Below, piece by piece: positions 11,973 through 34,850 of a stretch of 64,000 bases of DNA. This DNA comes from Amborella trichopoda. Taxonomy: Eukaryota > Streptophyta > Magnoliopsida > Amborellales > Amborellaceae. The notes below the pieces were generated by a model that worked only from the letters and a program-made list of their open reading frames with translations, searched no databases and had not been told where the DNA came from. Positions within the stretch are counted from its first letter, which is position 1, and every line of letters begins with the position of its first letter. A program made the position numbers and the translations under genes. The stretch spans positions 1,595,086 through 1,659,085 of the forward strand of contig NW_006499728.1 in NCBI RefSeq assembly GCF_000471905.2, in the 5' to 3' direction.

Positions 11973-12514
11973 TTAAACAATGTTGGGCACTTTTTTTTTA
12001 ATATATTTTATGTTTTTTAATTTTTATTTTTAAAAAGGGATTGTATACTATGACACTATTTATCTTTGTTACAAGGATGACACAATTACTCATAACCATT
12101 AGATGTCAAATTAGATGGTTTGAGGTAAATTCGAGATATTTTTTAAACTTTGAGTTTAGTCAATGTCACTCTCGCAATTATCAAATTTGAAATTTGATGG
12201 ACAAGAGTTTTTGTGACCTCCTTGTATTAAAAATAAACGATCTCTTTGTATAATTTTTATTTAAAAAATGCAGTCTAACTAATTCAATCAATAACCAACC
12301 GATATTGACTAGATTAGACTCATTACTGGTTTGGTAGTACATCAAATCATTATGATGCTACTACAAAAGATCATGTACCTTCACGAACATATAATCTTTA
12401 GGTTTCGGGGCTCAATCAGTGTTTAAAAACTTGGATTAGTGGGGGAGATCATTCATCCCTAAAATATTAAAAAACACAACAAAATATAAACTTAAAAAAG
12501 GCAAAAATATAGAG
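11973..12514. other. AT-rich gene-free spacer
   Basis: Homopolymer-rich spacer between two transposable elements. No open frame or signal is recognised. Confidence 0.4.
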
Positions 12515-13207
12515 GAAATTACAAAAAAAAAACCCAATACCACACTTTCTATACAACTTACCCCAACCTAATTTTTTATCTCACTTTTTTCTCCAAAACA
12601 AACTTTCTATGCAAATACCCCCAGGGGAAAAAGATCATTCTTTTAGACGGAAATGCCTTTCCAGTAAAAAAAATTATTTTGGCCAGATTTGACGTTGACT
12701 TTTGGACTCAACAACACATTGCTGGAGCGCACCATCACATTGCCGAAAAATAGAAGTGTCGGACCACCTAAGACAATTACCGGACCGAAACTAAATACTG
12801 TCGTACCGCCCTTTACAAAGTGCCGGAGCCTGGAATCCAATAACATCTACTGTCGGACTGCCATTTGTAACTGCCGGATCGTACTTTACACACGGCCAAA
12901 GCCCTACTATTGGACCACACTTTATTCAGTACCAGAGCCGTACTACCAGACCGCCCTTTACCTAGTGTCGGGGCCCAACTGTCGGACCACATTTACATAG
13001 TGCTGGAGTCCCTATTTTGGTGGAATAGAGGAGAGAGAGGTATTGCTAAGGTAAAAGTAAGGGAGGGTAGTTTCGGTGTTTTCTATTTTTTATTTGGTTG
13101 GGGGTATTTGCATAGAAAGTATATTTTGAGGAAAAAAGTGAGCGAAAAAATTAAATTGGGTAAGTTGCATAGAAAGTGTAGTATTGAGAGTTCTTTGTAA
13201 TTTTTTC
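12515..13207. mobile_element. Foldback element with ~110-bp inverted arms
   Basis: Left arm 12515-12623 and right arm about 13096-13207 are inverted copies with high similarity, both containing CACTTTCTATRCAACTTACCC and ACTTTCTATGCAAATACCCC. Each arm thus carries a repeated CTTTCTATGCAA submotif. The roughly 470-bp centre holds several degenerate units built on a TGTCGGACCRC...TTTACNNAGTGCCGGAGCC theme. Long arms and no transposase suggest a Mutator-like or foldback MITE. AAATATA occurs on both flanks but is too AT-rich to call a target duplication. Confidence 0.75.
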
Positions 13208-13415
13208 AAATATATATATAAAGCGTGGTTTTAGGGGAGAATCATGACAGGATCCATGCTATCTCATAACGATTTTTCCCATCTAGATCAGGCCGATCGA
13301 GATCGACAGTCATTGGTTTCAAAATCATAGACTCAATTGTATCCCCATCCACAATCATCTCTCCTGTGAAAAGGAAATTAATTTTTATTCATGTGCCAAA
13401 TTTAGGCTTGGTAAA

Positions 13416-13810
13416 AGGGTGCGGTTTGTATAAAGCCCATGTTCTAATCAATCAAATTAGAGCCTACCTCCAAATAGTGTTGGGAACTATGGTTTCAATA
13501 CTAAAAATATTTATGATAGCCTTCAAATATATTTTCACATTTATTTATAAATATTAAAGCTTAAAAAATAGTGTAGATCGACATATTTATGAAAACTTGA
13601 AAATATTGAAAATTGACGGTCCAAATATATGTTACAAAATACACTATTTCCAAAACGTGAAATCTATTTTTTTTCTCATGTCCACGCATCTTGACGTTGA
13701 GATGACCAATTTGAGGATATTTGAACATTAAAACAAACTATTATAATGAAATTTTTGAGATAGGATCTAACTTGATTATTTAGAGCCTTGGCTCTATGTA
13801 AACTTTTCCT
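13416..13810. mobile_element. hAT-like palindromic MITE, full-length copy
   Basis: Starts AGGGTGCGGTTTGTATAAAG and ends CTCTATGTAAACTTTTCCT. The body is nearly collinear with the 11590 and 49320 copies (GCTTAAAAAATAGTGTAGAT, ACTTGAAAATATTGAAAATT, ATCTTGACGTTGAGATGACC). Flanks give no convincing 8-bp duplication. Confidence 0.75.
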
Positions 13811-15405
13811 TCAAAAGTGATATTCCGCAAAAACGCTTGGTGCAAGTACTACCTTTTAACCTGTCTCTTTCTCCTTGTAGTTGTACTCTCCGCCCTCATC
13901 CGAATCCTATTCTTTATCATTATTTCATCACCTTTTTCGGTAACAAATTATAACTTTGCCAAGCCCGGCCTCACTACTAACCATAACGGAGTAACCACCA
14001 TACGTTACTATTGGACACCATTATGCAATAGTAGTGGTGTCCTTTATGACTAAATATTGCAGGTGAATGCAGCAAAAAGGATCATGACAAATAATGGAGA
14101 TAATGGAATCTAGACTCATTAAAAAAAACTTATTCTATTATATTATTTAAGGCAGTTTATCAAAATACCTCTGAGAATATATTTAATGCAATTTATCATA
14201 ACACCTAGAGATCAATAACCTTTACCCATCTTGTTTAATTTAATTTAAAAATACCCATAAAAAATACCCATGATCATGATTCGAAATAGTTGCAACTTAC
14301 ACATGTGTAAAATGTTAAATGATACATCTCTCATGGGCATTTGGTTAAAGGTTTTCTACTATTATTTATAGAGATACACTTTATTAAAGGAACAAATTTT
14401 TGTCATGAAACCATATTACATAGTTGTATACAACAATGTCTTAAATCTGCCACAATACATCAAATAGCCAAATACCATAAAATAGAGAAACCTCTGGCTA
14501 ATTAAAAATATATCCTTATACCATATAATCTATGAAAGGTTCAATTCTAAAGGATATTTTTTTTAAGGCTGCAAGATGCACCTTGCTTCTACACTATAAT
14601 GTTGGTACCTTATATAAACCTATTAACAAATAACCCAAAGACCATGGTAGGACTCATGCGAGTGTTTTTTTTCTTTCCTTCAATTTGATCATTTGAATTT
14701 GGCATAAGCTTATGGAATATTTGTGTAATTGGTCTTGTGTGGGCCCTACTCTATTAGGCGAAAAATACATGAACGACAATATGCATGTCCTGTGGATTTA
14801 TTGGTAGAAGTCACTACAAAATATTACAAAAAATAAAATGAAATTTATGTACAGTCTTGTATGGTTGTACCTCATGGATTTCATGTACTAAAAGTGGTCC
14901 CTTTGTAATACTTTTTTTGGACCGTACATTTCAAGTATTCACAAGCTGCCAAATTTGCGCCGTCTAGAGAGATCTAATTATAGTCAAGGTAGAAATGGAT
15001 TTGAAAGCCATCACAAGGTTTTCTGGTACTAAATCTAGTTTTTACAACAAGGTTTGCGGTGTGACATTGCTAAATCTTGTAAGGCCATAAGCTTAAAGGG
15101 TATGGGTAGCGATGGTACCACCCCGCATATTACTCACCATATTATGGTTTCCATTCCCACCACTAACACCACCCCACTACCATCTTCAAAAAGCTAACTC
15201 CTAATCTACTTGAAAAAAACGGATAGGGACCTGTCTTCCCCACTGAATTATAAAAAAAAAAAAAAAATTCATATCTTCTAAATAATGTATCTTATCTTGG
15301 CCATGAGTTTGAAACTAAGGACTATTTTTATCTCTTTATCTTTTTGGACCTAAAAAACCAGTGTTTGAAAAGTCAGGCTAGGGCTCCAACAATCCACAAG
15401 ATCGA
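13811..15405. other. Gene-free stretch left of the copia element
   Basis: AT-rich sequence with only short open frames. No domain, RNA gene or clear repeat recognised. Confidence 0.4.
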
Positions 15406-15410
15406 GTTAG

Positions 15411-15820
15411 TGTTGATGATTGATGTCTTGTATTATGAGAAAATATATCTGCCAAAGTTCGGATATATCCGTACATGGGATTCGATATATCTGAGACTTG
15501 ATATATATATCCATACAAGGTATTTTGGTAATTTTATCATCTATCTAGGACTCAATATATATCGTTGCGATTGGGGGTCCATCCAAAAGTTAAGGGTTAA
15601 TGGAAAAACGCAGATCTCTTTGTAATTAAATAAAAACAGAGAGGCGTGAGGTAGAGAGTGAATTGTAACCCTATTTTCATTACTAGTAAAAAAGCTCTAA
15701 TCTCATGTGGACGTAGGCACATTGCCGAACCACGAATATCTTTGCGTTGTGGTTGACTATCCCTTTCTTTTGTGTTTGTTTATTCTTTATTGTTTTCGTG
15801 GATTGCTTTTTATTTCCACA
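15411..15820 (+). repeat. 5' LTR of copia element
   Basis: 410 bp from TGTTGATGATTG to TTTCCACA. It contains the GATATATCTGAGACTTGATATATA block and the ATATATCGTTGCGATTG block also found in the 3' LTR. It is flanked on the left by the target duplication GTTAG. Confidence 0.92.
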
Positions 15821-15823
15821 AAT

Positions 15824-15835
15824 TGGTATCAGAGC
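15824..15835 (+). promoter_or_regulatory. Primer-binding site, initiator tRNA-Met type
   Basis: TGGTATCAGAGC, complementary to the 3' end of plant initiator tRNA-Met, three bases after the LTR end. This is the usual minus-strand DNA primer site of copia elements and is not a tRNA gene. Confidence 0.93.
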
Positions 15836-15872
15836 TTACAAGGTTATTCCGCATTCTAGGGTTTGCTACCAC

Positions 15873-16500
15873 GATGATAGGAAATGGCTCAAGCATGAAG
15901 TATGACATTTAGACGTTCAATGGAAATAACAATTTAACCATTTGGCGACGACTGATGAATGATCATTTCATACAACAAGGTCTGGCTAAAGCTTTGTTAG
16001 GGAAATCGAAAAAAACAACAAAGATGGATGATGAAGAGTGGCAAGAGATGGAGGAAAAGGCGGTAAGTGCGAATCGTCTGAATCTCTCAGATGACGCATT
16101 GCGCTATGTGGTGGATCTCGAACTTGCTCCGAAGGTCTGGACAAAACTCGAGAGTATCTACATGACAAAGTATCTGACGAACAAGTTGTTCTTGAAGAAA
16201 CAATTTTATTCTCTTCAGATTGAATAAGGCATAGATCTGTTGGAACATCTCAGCTAGTTCAACTAGATCATAAGCCAGTTAGCAAGCCTTGAGGTCGAAA
16301 TCGATGATGAAGACAAGGTCCTACTTCTGTTGGCTTTGCTTCCAGGATCATACGATCACCTGGTTACGACTCTACTTTACGGGAATGAGACTCTTGAGAC
16401 AGATGAAGTCATTGCTACTCTTATGTCAAACGAGACAAGGAGAAGACTAGCAATATTAAATCTCAAGCAGACTGTTTATTTGGAAAACACATAAAGAGTC
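15873..16500 (+). pseudogene. copia gag remnant
   Basis: The reading frame opens at the ATG at 15873 but meets a stop within 13 codons. It then continues with FNGNNNLTIWRRLMNDHFIQ, typical of copia gag (substrate-like TFNGxNYxxWxxxM start), through 16227, and in pieces to about 16500. Several in-frame stops. The product would have been the capsid/nucleocapsid precursor. Confidence 0.8.
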
Positions 16501-16523
16501 ATGAAAGGGGCAGATTAAATCAA

Positions 16524-16826
16524 ATGAGGTATAGAAGCAGAAGTCCGTCAAAATTAAAGGGGAAGGGTAAGTTTATTTGCTATTACTACAAAAAAGAATG
16601 TCATATGAAGAGATATTGCCCGAAAAGAATGGATGATATAAAGAGGAAAGAAATAGGAAAAACATCTGATGAAGCTAGCGTGGCCGATAACTCTGACGTA
16701 GATGATGGAGATCTTCGCTTTATATCTCCAGGTAAGAATCAATTTACTAATTATTGGATTTTAGATTCTGGTTGTTCTTTTCATATATGTCCAAATAGAA
16801 ACTGGTTCAAAACCTACAAATCATAG
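16524..16826 (+). pseudogene. copia nucleocapsid zinc knuckle and protease remnant
   Basis: Residues CYYYKKECHMKRYC (16578-16619) are a damaged CX2CX4HX4C knuckle: the second Cys is Tyr and the Gly before His is Cys. Downstream WILDSGCSFHICPNRNWF contains the protease active-site DSG (Asp codon 16764-16766). A stop follows shortly after. Confidence 0.85.
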
Positions 16827-16931
16827 AGTGGTGGGTCTGTTTTAATAGGGAACGATGCGGTATGAAATACCATTGGAATAAAAACTATCAAAATCAAGAT
16901 GTTTGATGAGATAGTATGAACCTTATCAGAT

Positions 16932-17954
16932 GTGAGGCATGTCTCACAATTAAAAAAAAACTTAATATCTCTGGGGCCTCTTGATTTGAATGGTTGCAAG
17001 TCTACAGCAACAGGTGGAGTCCTCAAAGTTAGTAAGGGATATATGATTGTCATGAAATGTCAGATGATTGGGAACCTATACAGGTTGATAGAGAATACAG
17101 TTACAGGTGGAACTTCTGTAACCACAGATGTTGAGTCCAACACAGATGACACAAATCTGTGTCATATGCATTTAGGGCATATGAGTGAACGAGGTATGAT
17201 GAAACTTCATAAAAGAAAATTATTGAAAGGTGTCAGAGCCTGTAAACTGGATTTCTGTAAGTACTATGTTTTCGGTAAATAGTGCGAGATTAGATTCAAA
17301 ACTGCAATTCATACGAGCAAGGATATACTAGACTATGTACACATTGATGTATGCGAGCCTTCACCAATCAAATTCAATGGTACGTCATAATACTTCATTA
17401 CCTTCATTGACGATTACTCAAGAAAGGTCTGGGTCTACTTCATGAAACACAAAAGTGAAGCATTCACGAAGTTTAAACAATAGAAAACAAAGGTAGAAAG
17501 GAATACAGGAAAGAAATTAAAATGTTTGAGATCAGATAATGGAAGAGATTACAAGTCTAGAAAAATTCAAGAATTATGTAAATAATAGGGGATTGTACGT
17601 CACATTACCACACTGGAAACTCCTCAGCAAAATGGTGTGACTGAGAGGATAAATAAAACTCTTTTGGAAAGATCTCGTAGTATGAGATTGAATGCAGATT
17701 TGAAGAAATGTTTCTGGGCAGAAGCAATTAACATGGCCTGTTTCATCATTAATAGGTCACCATCTACAACGATTGATTACAAAATTCTATATGAGATGTG
17801 GATAGGAAAGCCGGTAGACTACTCTATATTGAGGATCTTTGGACGTCCAGCTTGTGTCCATATGCAAAGTGAAAAACGTTCCAAATTAGACTCTAAGTCT
17901 AAACAATGCATCTTTCTCGGTTTTGAGAAGGGAGTGAAGGGATTCAAGCTTTAG
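16932..17954 (+). pseudogene. copia integrase remnant
   Basis: GAG-pre-integrase region with LGHMSERGMMKLHKRKLLKG; the following zinc-binding FCKYYVFGK has lost its second Cys. The catalytic core keeps recognisable D, D and E motifs: HIDVCEPSP near 17340, LRSDNGRDY near 17525, and TPQQNGVTER near 17620. Stops occur after 17278, near 17390, near 17480 and near 17584. The GKPVDYSILRIFG stretch and the LGFEKGVKGFKL stretch mark the C-terminal part. Confidence 0.88.
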
Positions 17955-17975
17955 GATCGTACTTCACATAAAGTT

Positions 17976-19240
17976 GTGCTTAGTAGTGATGTTGTGTTTG
18001 ATGAATCTCACATGGTGAAGTCAATCAACATGCAATATGACAAAGTGCAAGTAGATGAAAGTGATGAAGAAATATCGACAGTCCATGTGGAGCTAGAAGA
18101 GCTTGAAACACCAGAAGAGGAAAAATCATCCAGTAGCATACCAGAACAGTATCAATCACATAGTGAACCTTACAATTTGGCAAAAGGCAGAAAGAAGCGT
18201 GTTCACAAAGCCCCTGTGAGATACGGATTTGAGGACATGGTAGCTTTTGCTCTAACTGTTGGTATTCGGGGAAATCGACTCCTTTGAAGATGCACAAAGT
18301 GATAAATGGATGATAGCCATGATGGAGGAGATGGAGTATCTGAAACAAAACAATACTTGGAAGCTTGCGAAGAGGCCCAAGGGAAGGAAAGTGATTAGGT
18401 GCAAGTGGATATTTCGGAAGAATGAGGCAACAACAGAAAAAAAATGTGAGAGATTCAAGGTTAGGCTCGTAGCAAAGAGCTACGCTCAGAAAGAGGGAGT
18501 CGACTACAATGAAATATTCTCTCTGGTTGTCAAGCACACTTCAAGAAGGCTATTGCTTGTTTTAGTAGCCATGTTTAATTTGGAGCTAAAACAACTTGAC
18601 GTGAAGACAACGTTTCTTCATGGTGACTTGGATGTCTTTATGGAGCGACCTAAATGCTTCAAGGTGCATGGAAAGGAAGATCAAGCTTGCTTGCTCAAGA
18701 GATCACTTTATGGTCTTAAGCAATCTCTTAGATAGTGGTACAATCGTTTTGACTATTTCATGGTGCGGATTGGCTATTCAAGAAGTGAGTATAATTGTTG
18801 TGTTTATTTTAAAGTTCTTGATGATAATTCCCTTATTATCCCGATACTTTATGTTGATGACATGCTCATCGCTGCCAATAATGCTTGTGACAACTTTTTT
18901 CAAGTCTATGTTCAGTTATGAGTTTGATATGAATGATCTAAGGGCTGCTAATAGGATCCTTGGTATAGAGATTCATAGAGATATAAGTGTAGGTAAACTC
19001 TGGGTAACTCAGAAAAAGTATGTTGAAAAGGTGTTGGAACGTTTCAGCATGGAAAAGGCCAAGTCAGTTAACACTCCATTGGGGAGTCATTTCAAGTTAT
19101 CTAAACTACAGTGTCCCACTACAGATGATGAGATAGAGCAGATGTCTTTAGTGCCCTATGCTAGCGCAGTCGGAAGCCTCATGTATGTTATGGTTTGTAG
19201 CAGGCCGAATTTATCTCATGTTGTCAGTGTTGTTAGTTGA
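17976..19240 (+). pseudogene. copia reverse transcriptase remnant
   Basis: Starts with an acidic spacer, then a degenerate W...M..E...L..N.TW motif (MMEEMEYLKQNNTW), KWIFRKN, RLVAKSYAQKEGVDYNEIFS and LDVKTTFLHGDLD. The catalytic YVDD is at 18850-18861. Frames change near 18260 and 18735, and a stop interrupts near 18735. C-terminal YASAVGSLMYVMVCSRP is present. The enzyme would have copied element RNA to DNA; this copy is dead. Confidence 0.9.
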
Positions 19241-19259
19241 TATATGAGTAATCCTGGAA

Positions 19260-19720
19260 GGGAGCATTAAAATGCTATTAAGTGGATTTTCAGATATCTG
19301 AGTGGGACGTCAGATCTCATAATTATGTTCAACATGAAGATAAGCTCTACAGAACTGGTGGGATATGTTGATTCTGACTATGCTGGTGATTTAGACAAGT
19401 GATGGTCTACTACAAGGTATGCCTTCACACTAGTAGGTGGACATATTTCGTGAAAGGTAATGCTTCAACCCACGATTGCTTTGTTTACGATAAAGGCAGA
19501 GTACATGACAGCAGTCGAGGCTGCAAAGGAGGCGATCTGGTTGACTGGTATAGCTCATGAGTTAGGGGTAGAGCAAGAAGGTATTGTGTTACATTGTGAT
19601 AGTTAGAGTGCCATAAATCTTGCAAATAATCAAGTGTTTCATACAAGGATAAAACACATTGATGTGAGATATCACAAGATCAGGGAGCTTGTGTAAAAAA
19701 GAATCATTCATCTAAAGAAA
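19260..19720 (+). pseudogene. copia RNase H remnant
   Basis: Pieces of Ty1-type RNase H: SDYAGDLDK near 19375 (acidic catalytic Asp region), then TIKAEYMTAVEAAKEAIW near 19490 and HIDVRYHKIREL near 19660. At least four in-frame stops. Confidence 0.85.
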
Positions 19721-20019
19721 ATTCATACGAATGATAACTCTGCATATATGCTTACAAAACTGGTCACCATTGAGAAGTTCAAGCTTTGCTTTGACTTGAT
19801 TAATGTATTTCATTGTTGAGAGTGAGGAAAGTACCCCATAACAGGTGAGGGTGTAGTAGCTTACCTTTATGGAGGTATGGTGATGAAGACATTTCCAGGG
19901 TGGCTCGACAGAATTCAATCCAATATGGATATTGTTGAGGATTATTGTCTTGTATTTCGAGAAAATATATCTGCCAAGGTTCGGATATATCCGTTCATAT
20001 GATGCGATATATCTGGGAC

Positions 20020-20023
<4 letters not shown>

Positions 20024-20064
<41 letters not shown>

Positions 20065-20266
20065 TACATAGTAGGTTAGTTAGTTAGTTTAGTTATTATA
20101 TTATTAGTAGTACTACGTATTATATACGTTCGTACGTAGTTAGGTAGGTTACGTANNNNNNNNNNNNNNNNNNNNTAGTTACGTTAGTTAAGTAAAGTAA
20201 GTATACGTACGTACGTACGTACGTAGTAGTATACGTTACTATATAGTAGTAGTAGTATATATAGGT

Positions 20267-20315
<49 letters not shown>
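20024..20315. repeat. TA tracts and GTAC low-complexity stretch around a gap
   Basis: (TA)n at about 20023-20062 and 20270-20315 flank sequence made almost only of TAGT, ACGT and GTAC words, with 20 N at 20156-20175. This is absent from the sister LTR and looks like an unreliable assembly of a hypervariable TA repeat. Confidence 0.8.
20156..20175. other. Assembly gap, 20 N
   Basis: Exactly 20 N inside the 3' LTR; the true length is unknown. Confidence 1.
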
Positions 20316-20317
<2 letters not shown>

Positions 20318-20623
20318 CATAGGGGGTATTTTGGTAATTTGTATTATATATTTGAGACTCGATATATATCGTTGCGATTGAGGGTTCATTCAAAAGTTAA
20401 AGGTTAAGGGAAAAACACAAATCTTTTTGTAATTAAATAAAAACAAAGAGGCGTGAGGAAGAGAGCGAATTGTAAACCTATTTTCAAAGAAGCTCTAAGC
20501 TCCCGTAGACATAGGCACGTTGTCGAACCACGTATATCTTTGTGTTGTAGTTGGTTGTCTCTTTTTTTTGTATTTGTTTCTTCTTTCTTGTGTTCGTGGA
20601 TTGCTTTTCGTTTCTACAGTTAG

Positions 20624-21757
20624 TTTGACTTAGGTGAGTCTGAGTTGAACTAGGCAATGTCTCTAAGAAAAATAAAAGATTTTGAAAAAATGGGTGACAT
20701 GGGTGATGCTAGTCTTTCCCGATGTGGAATTTCCTTTGAGTAGATATTTTTAATAAAGTAAAAAACGTCAGTTAGAAAAAAAAAAGGTTGACACGTTATA
20801 CAAACTACACCCTTGTAAAAGACACTAGCAAAAACTTAATTCATTACAATGACAACGGCCATCATTTTGAATGATGTCCGTTACTTGAAACCATGAGAAG
20901 CAAGCGATGTCACCATTATAACTATAACTGTTATTTAAAACAGTAAGAAACAAGGGATGTTACCGTTATAACCGGTGCTACGATCATGCGATGACGTTAT
21001 ATGAAGCACAATACAAAGTCCGTAGCGGCTGAGCCTACTTCATAAGCCGAAGCGAGAAGGCAGGCTCGGTTGGGTGGGCTGGTAAGTTCACTTTGAGTGT
21101 CTGGTGAGTCCGTGGGCCAATCACCAAACCACTCTTCTCTGTCCACAGTTTTTTCTCTCTACAATTCTCTCTCCACTCTGGCCTTTCCCTCTGCATCTTT
21201 CTCTCTCTAAATTGTTCTTTCCCCTTTGCTCCTTATATATCTCTCACCTGACTACCCCATCTCAACCAACCCAACAACCCTTCGCTCTCTCTCTAAAACT
21301 TTCTCTTTACTCTCTATCTCTCTCAAACTTTCTCTCTCTACTCTCTCTTTCTACATATTTCGCTCTCTACAACTTTCTCTCTCTACTCTCTTTCTACATA
21401 TTTCTCTCTCTAAAATTTTTTTATATAACCCCCCCCCCCCACTGTCCCTTGGATCTCTCTCCCCTTACTACGTCCTCTCACAACCCTCTCTCTCTAACTG
21501 GCCCTTTCACAACGGTTTCTCTCTCTACAACTTATTCTCCCTCCAAACCAAAATTCTCTCTTTACGTATATTCTCTATGTCTTTCCCTAGGCATATTTCT
21601 CCTTCCTCTGTACATCACCCTCTACCTTTCCTCCCAACTGCGCCCTTCCCTTTCTCTTTCTCTCTCTACAACTGTTTCTCTCTGTAAGACCGACCACAAC
21701 TCTTTCTCTCTCTACAACTCTTTATCTCTCTAAATTGCGGTAGGTCAGTCAACAGTG
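20624..21757. other. Intergenic region and pyrimidine-rich upstream tract of PFP alpha
   Basis: No gene to about 21100. From 21120 to 21740 the plus strand is a CT-rich tract built on CTCTCTCTACAACTTTCT-like words, including a run of C near 21430. The Leu/Ser open frames here are composition artefacts. The tract lies directly upstream of the candidate TATA box of the PFP alpha gene. Confidence 0.6.
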
Positions 21758-21765
21758 TATATAAA
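21758..21765 (+). promoter_or_regulatory. Candidate TATA box of PFP alpha
   Basis: TATATAAA about 80 bases upstream of the start codon, giving a predicted transcription start near 21790 and a leader of about 50 nt. Position is consistent; no transcript evidence is available here. Confidence 0.5.
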
Positions 21766-21843
21766 GAGAGAGGCCTCTTTGTTTTGGTGCAGAGACAAAA
21801 CCAAGAAACTCGAGCGAGGGAAAAGCAACAGAGTTAGAAAACA

Positions 21844-33504
<11,661 letters not shown>

Positions 33505-33709
33505 CTCTTGGTAAAAAAATATTCTTGACAAAGGGCCCCTTGTCTCTCAAGTTCCGGCTTTTTATTTTAATCTATTTTTAAAAATTTTACTTTTGTCGTT
33601 AATCTTCAGTGTGTTTATCATGAATTATCTGAGAGATATTGAGAATCAGATTAATAATTATGCGAGTTTTAGGATTTAGATGTACACTGAGTACAAATGT
33701 GAGAGTAGC

Positions 33710-33715
33710 AATAAA
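33710..33715 (+). terminator. Candidate poly(A) signal of PFP alpha
   Basis: AATAAA about 205 bases after the stop codon in AT-rich sequence, a plausible plant near-upstream element. Not proven. Confidence 0.35.
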
Positions 33716-34684
33716 CTGCATATATTTGTATTGTCTTAAGCATATGAATTAGAATGAGACTTATTCTAGTCTCTTTTTTGACAGAATTCACAAAATTTAT
33801 ATGATGCCATGCTTTGGTTCTTAGATGAAAAGAATTTGGTCGATTGGTTTGATTTGCTGATTGAAAAATTCCTAATCAGGACCTATAATTAGGTGTTTCT
33901 GTTCTTGAAACCCTGTAATTGCCCCGATTCTCATGGTTTAACTTCTTTTGTTTTTCTTTTTTAAATTCCTTTTTGAAATACAGCCCTACCTGGCTTGAGA
34001 ATTGCCCGAGTCGAATAGGTCTACTTGGAATCGGACCTTAGAGAGTTATGGTAAGATTCTGATTTTTAAAAACTGGTTTGATGTGTGATGCCTTTTTAAC
34101 GCAGATTTACAATATTAGGACACTGGTGAAGTTCTATTACATATTATGGATATTTTACCAGTTTGAGTGGAGATCGATAATTTACCAGTTTGAGTGGAGA
34201 TATGTTTTTTCACCTTGCTAAAGGAGCACTCTCTTTCCCTAAGTTCAGGTTCATGACTCTCTCTCTCTCTCTTGGAAGCAAGGGAAGAATAGAGCTTTTC
34301 CTCTATGGAGAGATTATAAATCAGTAACAACTTGGACATGAATATCTTTCAGCTACACTCCTGGTTTTTCTTTTGGGGAAAAGATCATTTGGATTGATAG
34401 CCCATGAAGTAGGCCTTCGATTTCTCTTCCTCTTCCTCTACCTGATATATGTATAGTATGCTCCTATGGAAGCATGTACTGTAGACTCTCTCCCTCAAGC
34501 AAAAGAGCTATTTGGGATAAAGTTGAAATTTTGGGATCCATCTTAGAATCTGAATCAAGATGATTATTTTCAGAAAGAGAAGAATTTTGAGTTCGTAGAT
34601 CTTACCCTTAAAAAATGGGATGGTACTGCTTGTTTGATTGTAGTTTTTTATTTGATCGTTTTTTTTATTGGACGGTTGGTTGTA

Positions 34685-34850
34685 GGGGTGGCAACGGGTC
34701 ATCCGGCCGTGGACCCGAATAGTATTCAAGTCTAGGTTTTGGACTTGGACTTGACCTTTCAGGTCCAAAATTTGGACCCATACCTAGACTTGACGTTGGG
34801 TCTACCCATCGGGTTCTAGGTCCGGTCGGGTCCATTGGTTGGTCACTAGG
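34685..34850 (+). mobile_element. Truncated hAT-like element, GGGTGGCAA-type left end
   Basis: Left end AGGGGTGGCAACGGGTC followed by alternating GGTCC/GGACC words as in the copy at 2547-2914. A matching GCCACCC right end is absent, so it is truncated or diverged. Confidence 0.5.

Larger units (their letters stand above)
15411..20618 (+). mobile_element. Ty1/copia LTR retrotransposon, decayed, Tork/Tnt1-like
   Basis: A complete element by structure: two LTRs starting TGTTGA and ending TTTCYACA, a primer-binding site matching initiator tRNA-Met right after the 5' LTR, and a perfect 5-bp target duplication GTTAG at 15406-15410 and 20619-20623. Inside, the order gag, protease, integrase, reverse transcriptase, RNase H (integrase before RT) defines Ty1/copia. 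Every domain carries stops or frameshifts, so it cannot move on its own. LTR copies differ at roughly one base in ten over their first 100 bp, indicating an old insertion. Clade assignment (Tork/Tnt1-like) is an inference from motif wording. Confidence 0.95.
19933..20618 (+). repeat. 3' LTR of copia element, expanded and gapped
   Basis: 686 bp against 410 bp for the 5' LTR. The outer parts align with the 5' LTR, but between about 20024 and 20315 the GATATATATAT run is expanded into long TA tracts, an odd GTAC/TAGT-only stretch and a 20-N gap. The purine-rich tract expected just upstream (19920-19932, CCAATATGGATAT) is degenerate. Confidence 0.9.

Noticed and set aside
12689..13000. 103-codon open frame with repeated CRT/GPP-like residues
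   Set aside because: It is a translation of the internal repeat units of the foldback element.
15824..15835. tRNA-Met-like sequence
   Set aside because: Only the 12-base primer complement is present, no cloverleaf; it is a retroelement primer site. The same holds for 63501-63513.
18025..18537. 170-codon open frame on the minus strand
   Set aside because: Antisense to the copia reverse transcriptase region, no recognisable domain.
21104..21733. Long Leu/Ser-rich open frames in two phases
   Set aside because: They follow from the CT-rich composition; no domain, no codon pattern, and the PFP alpha promoter occupies this place.
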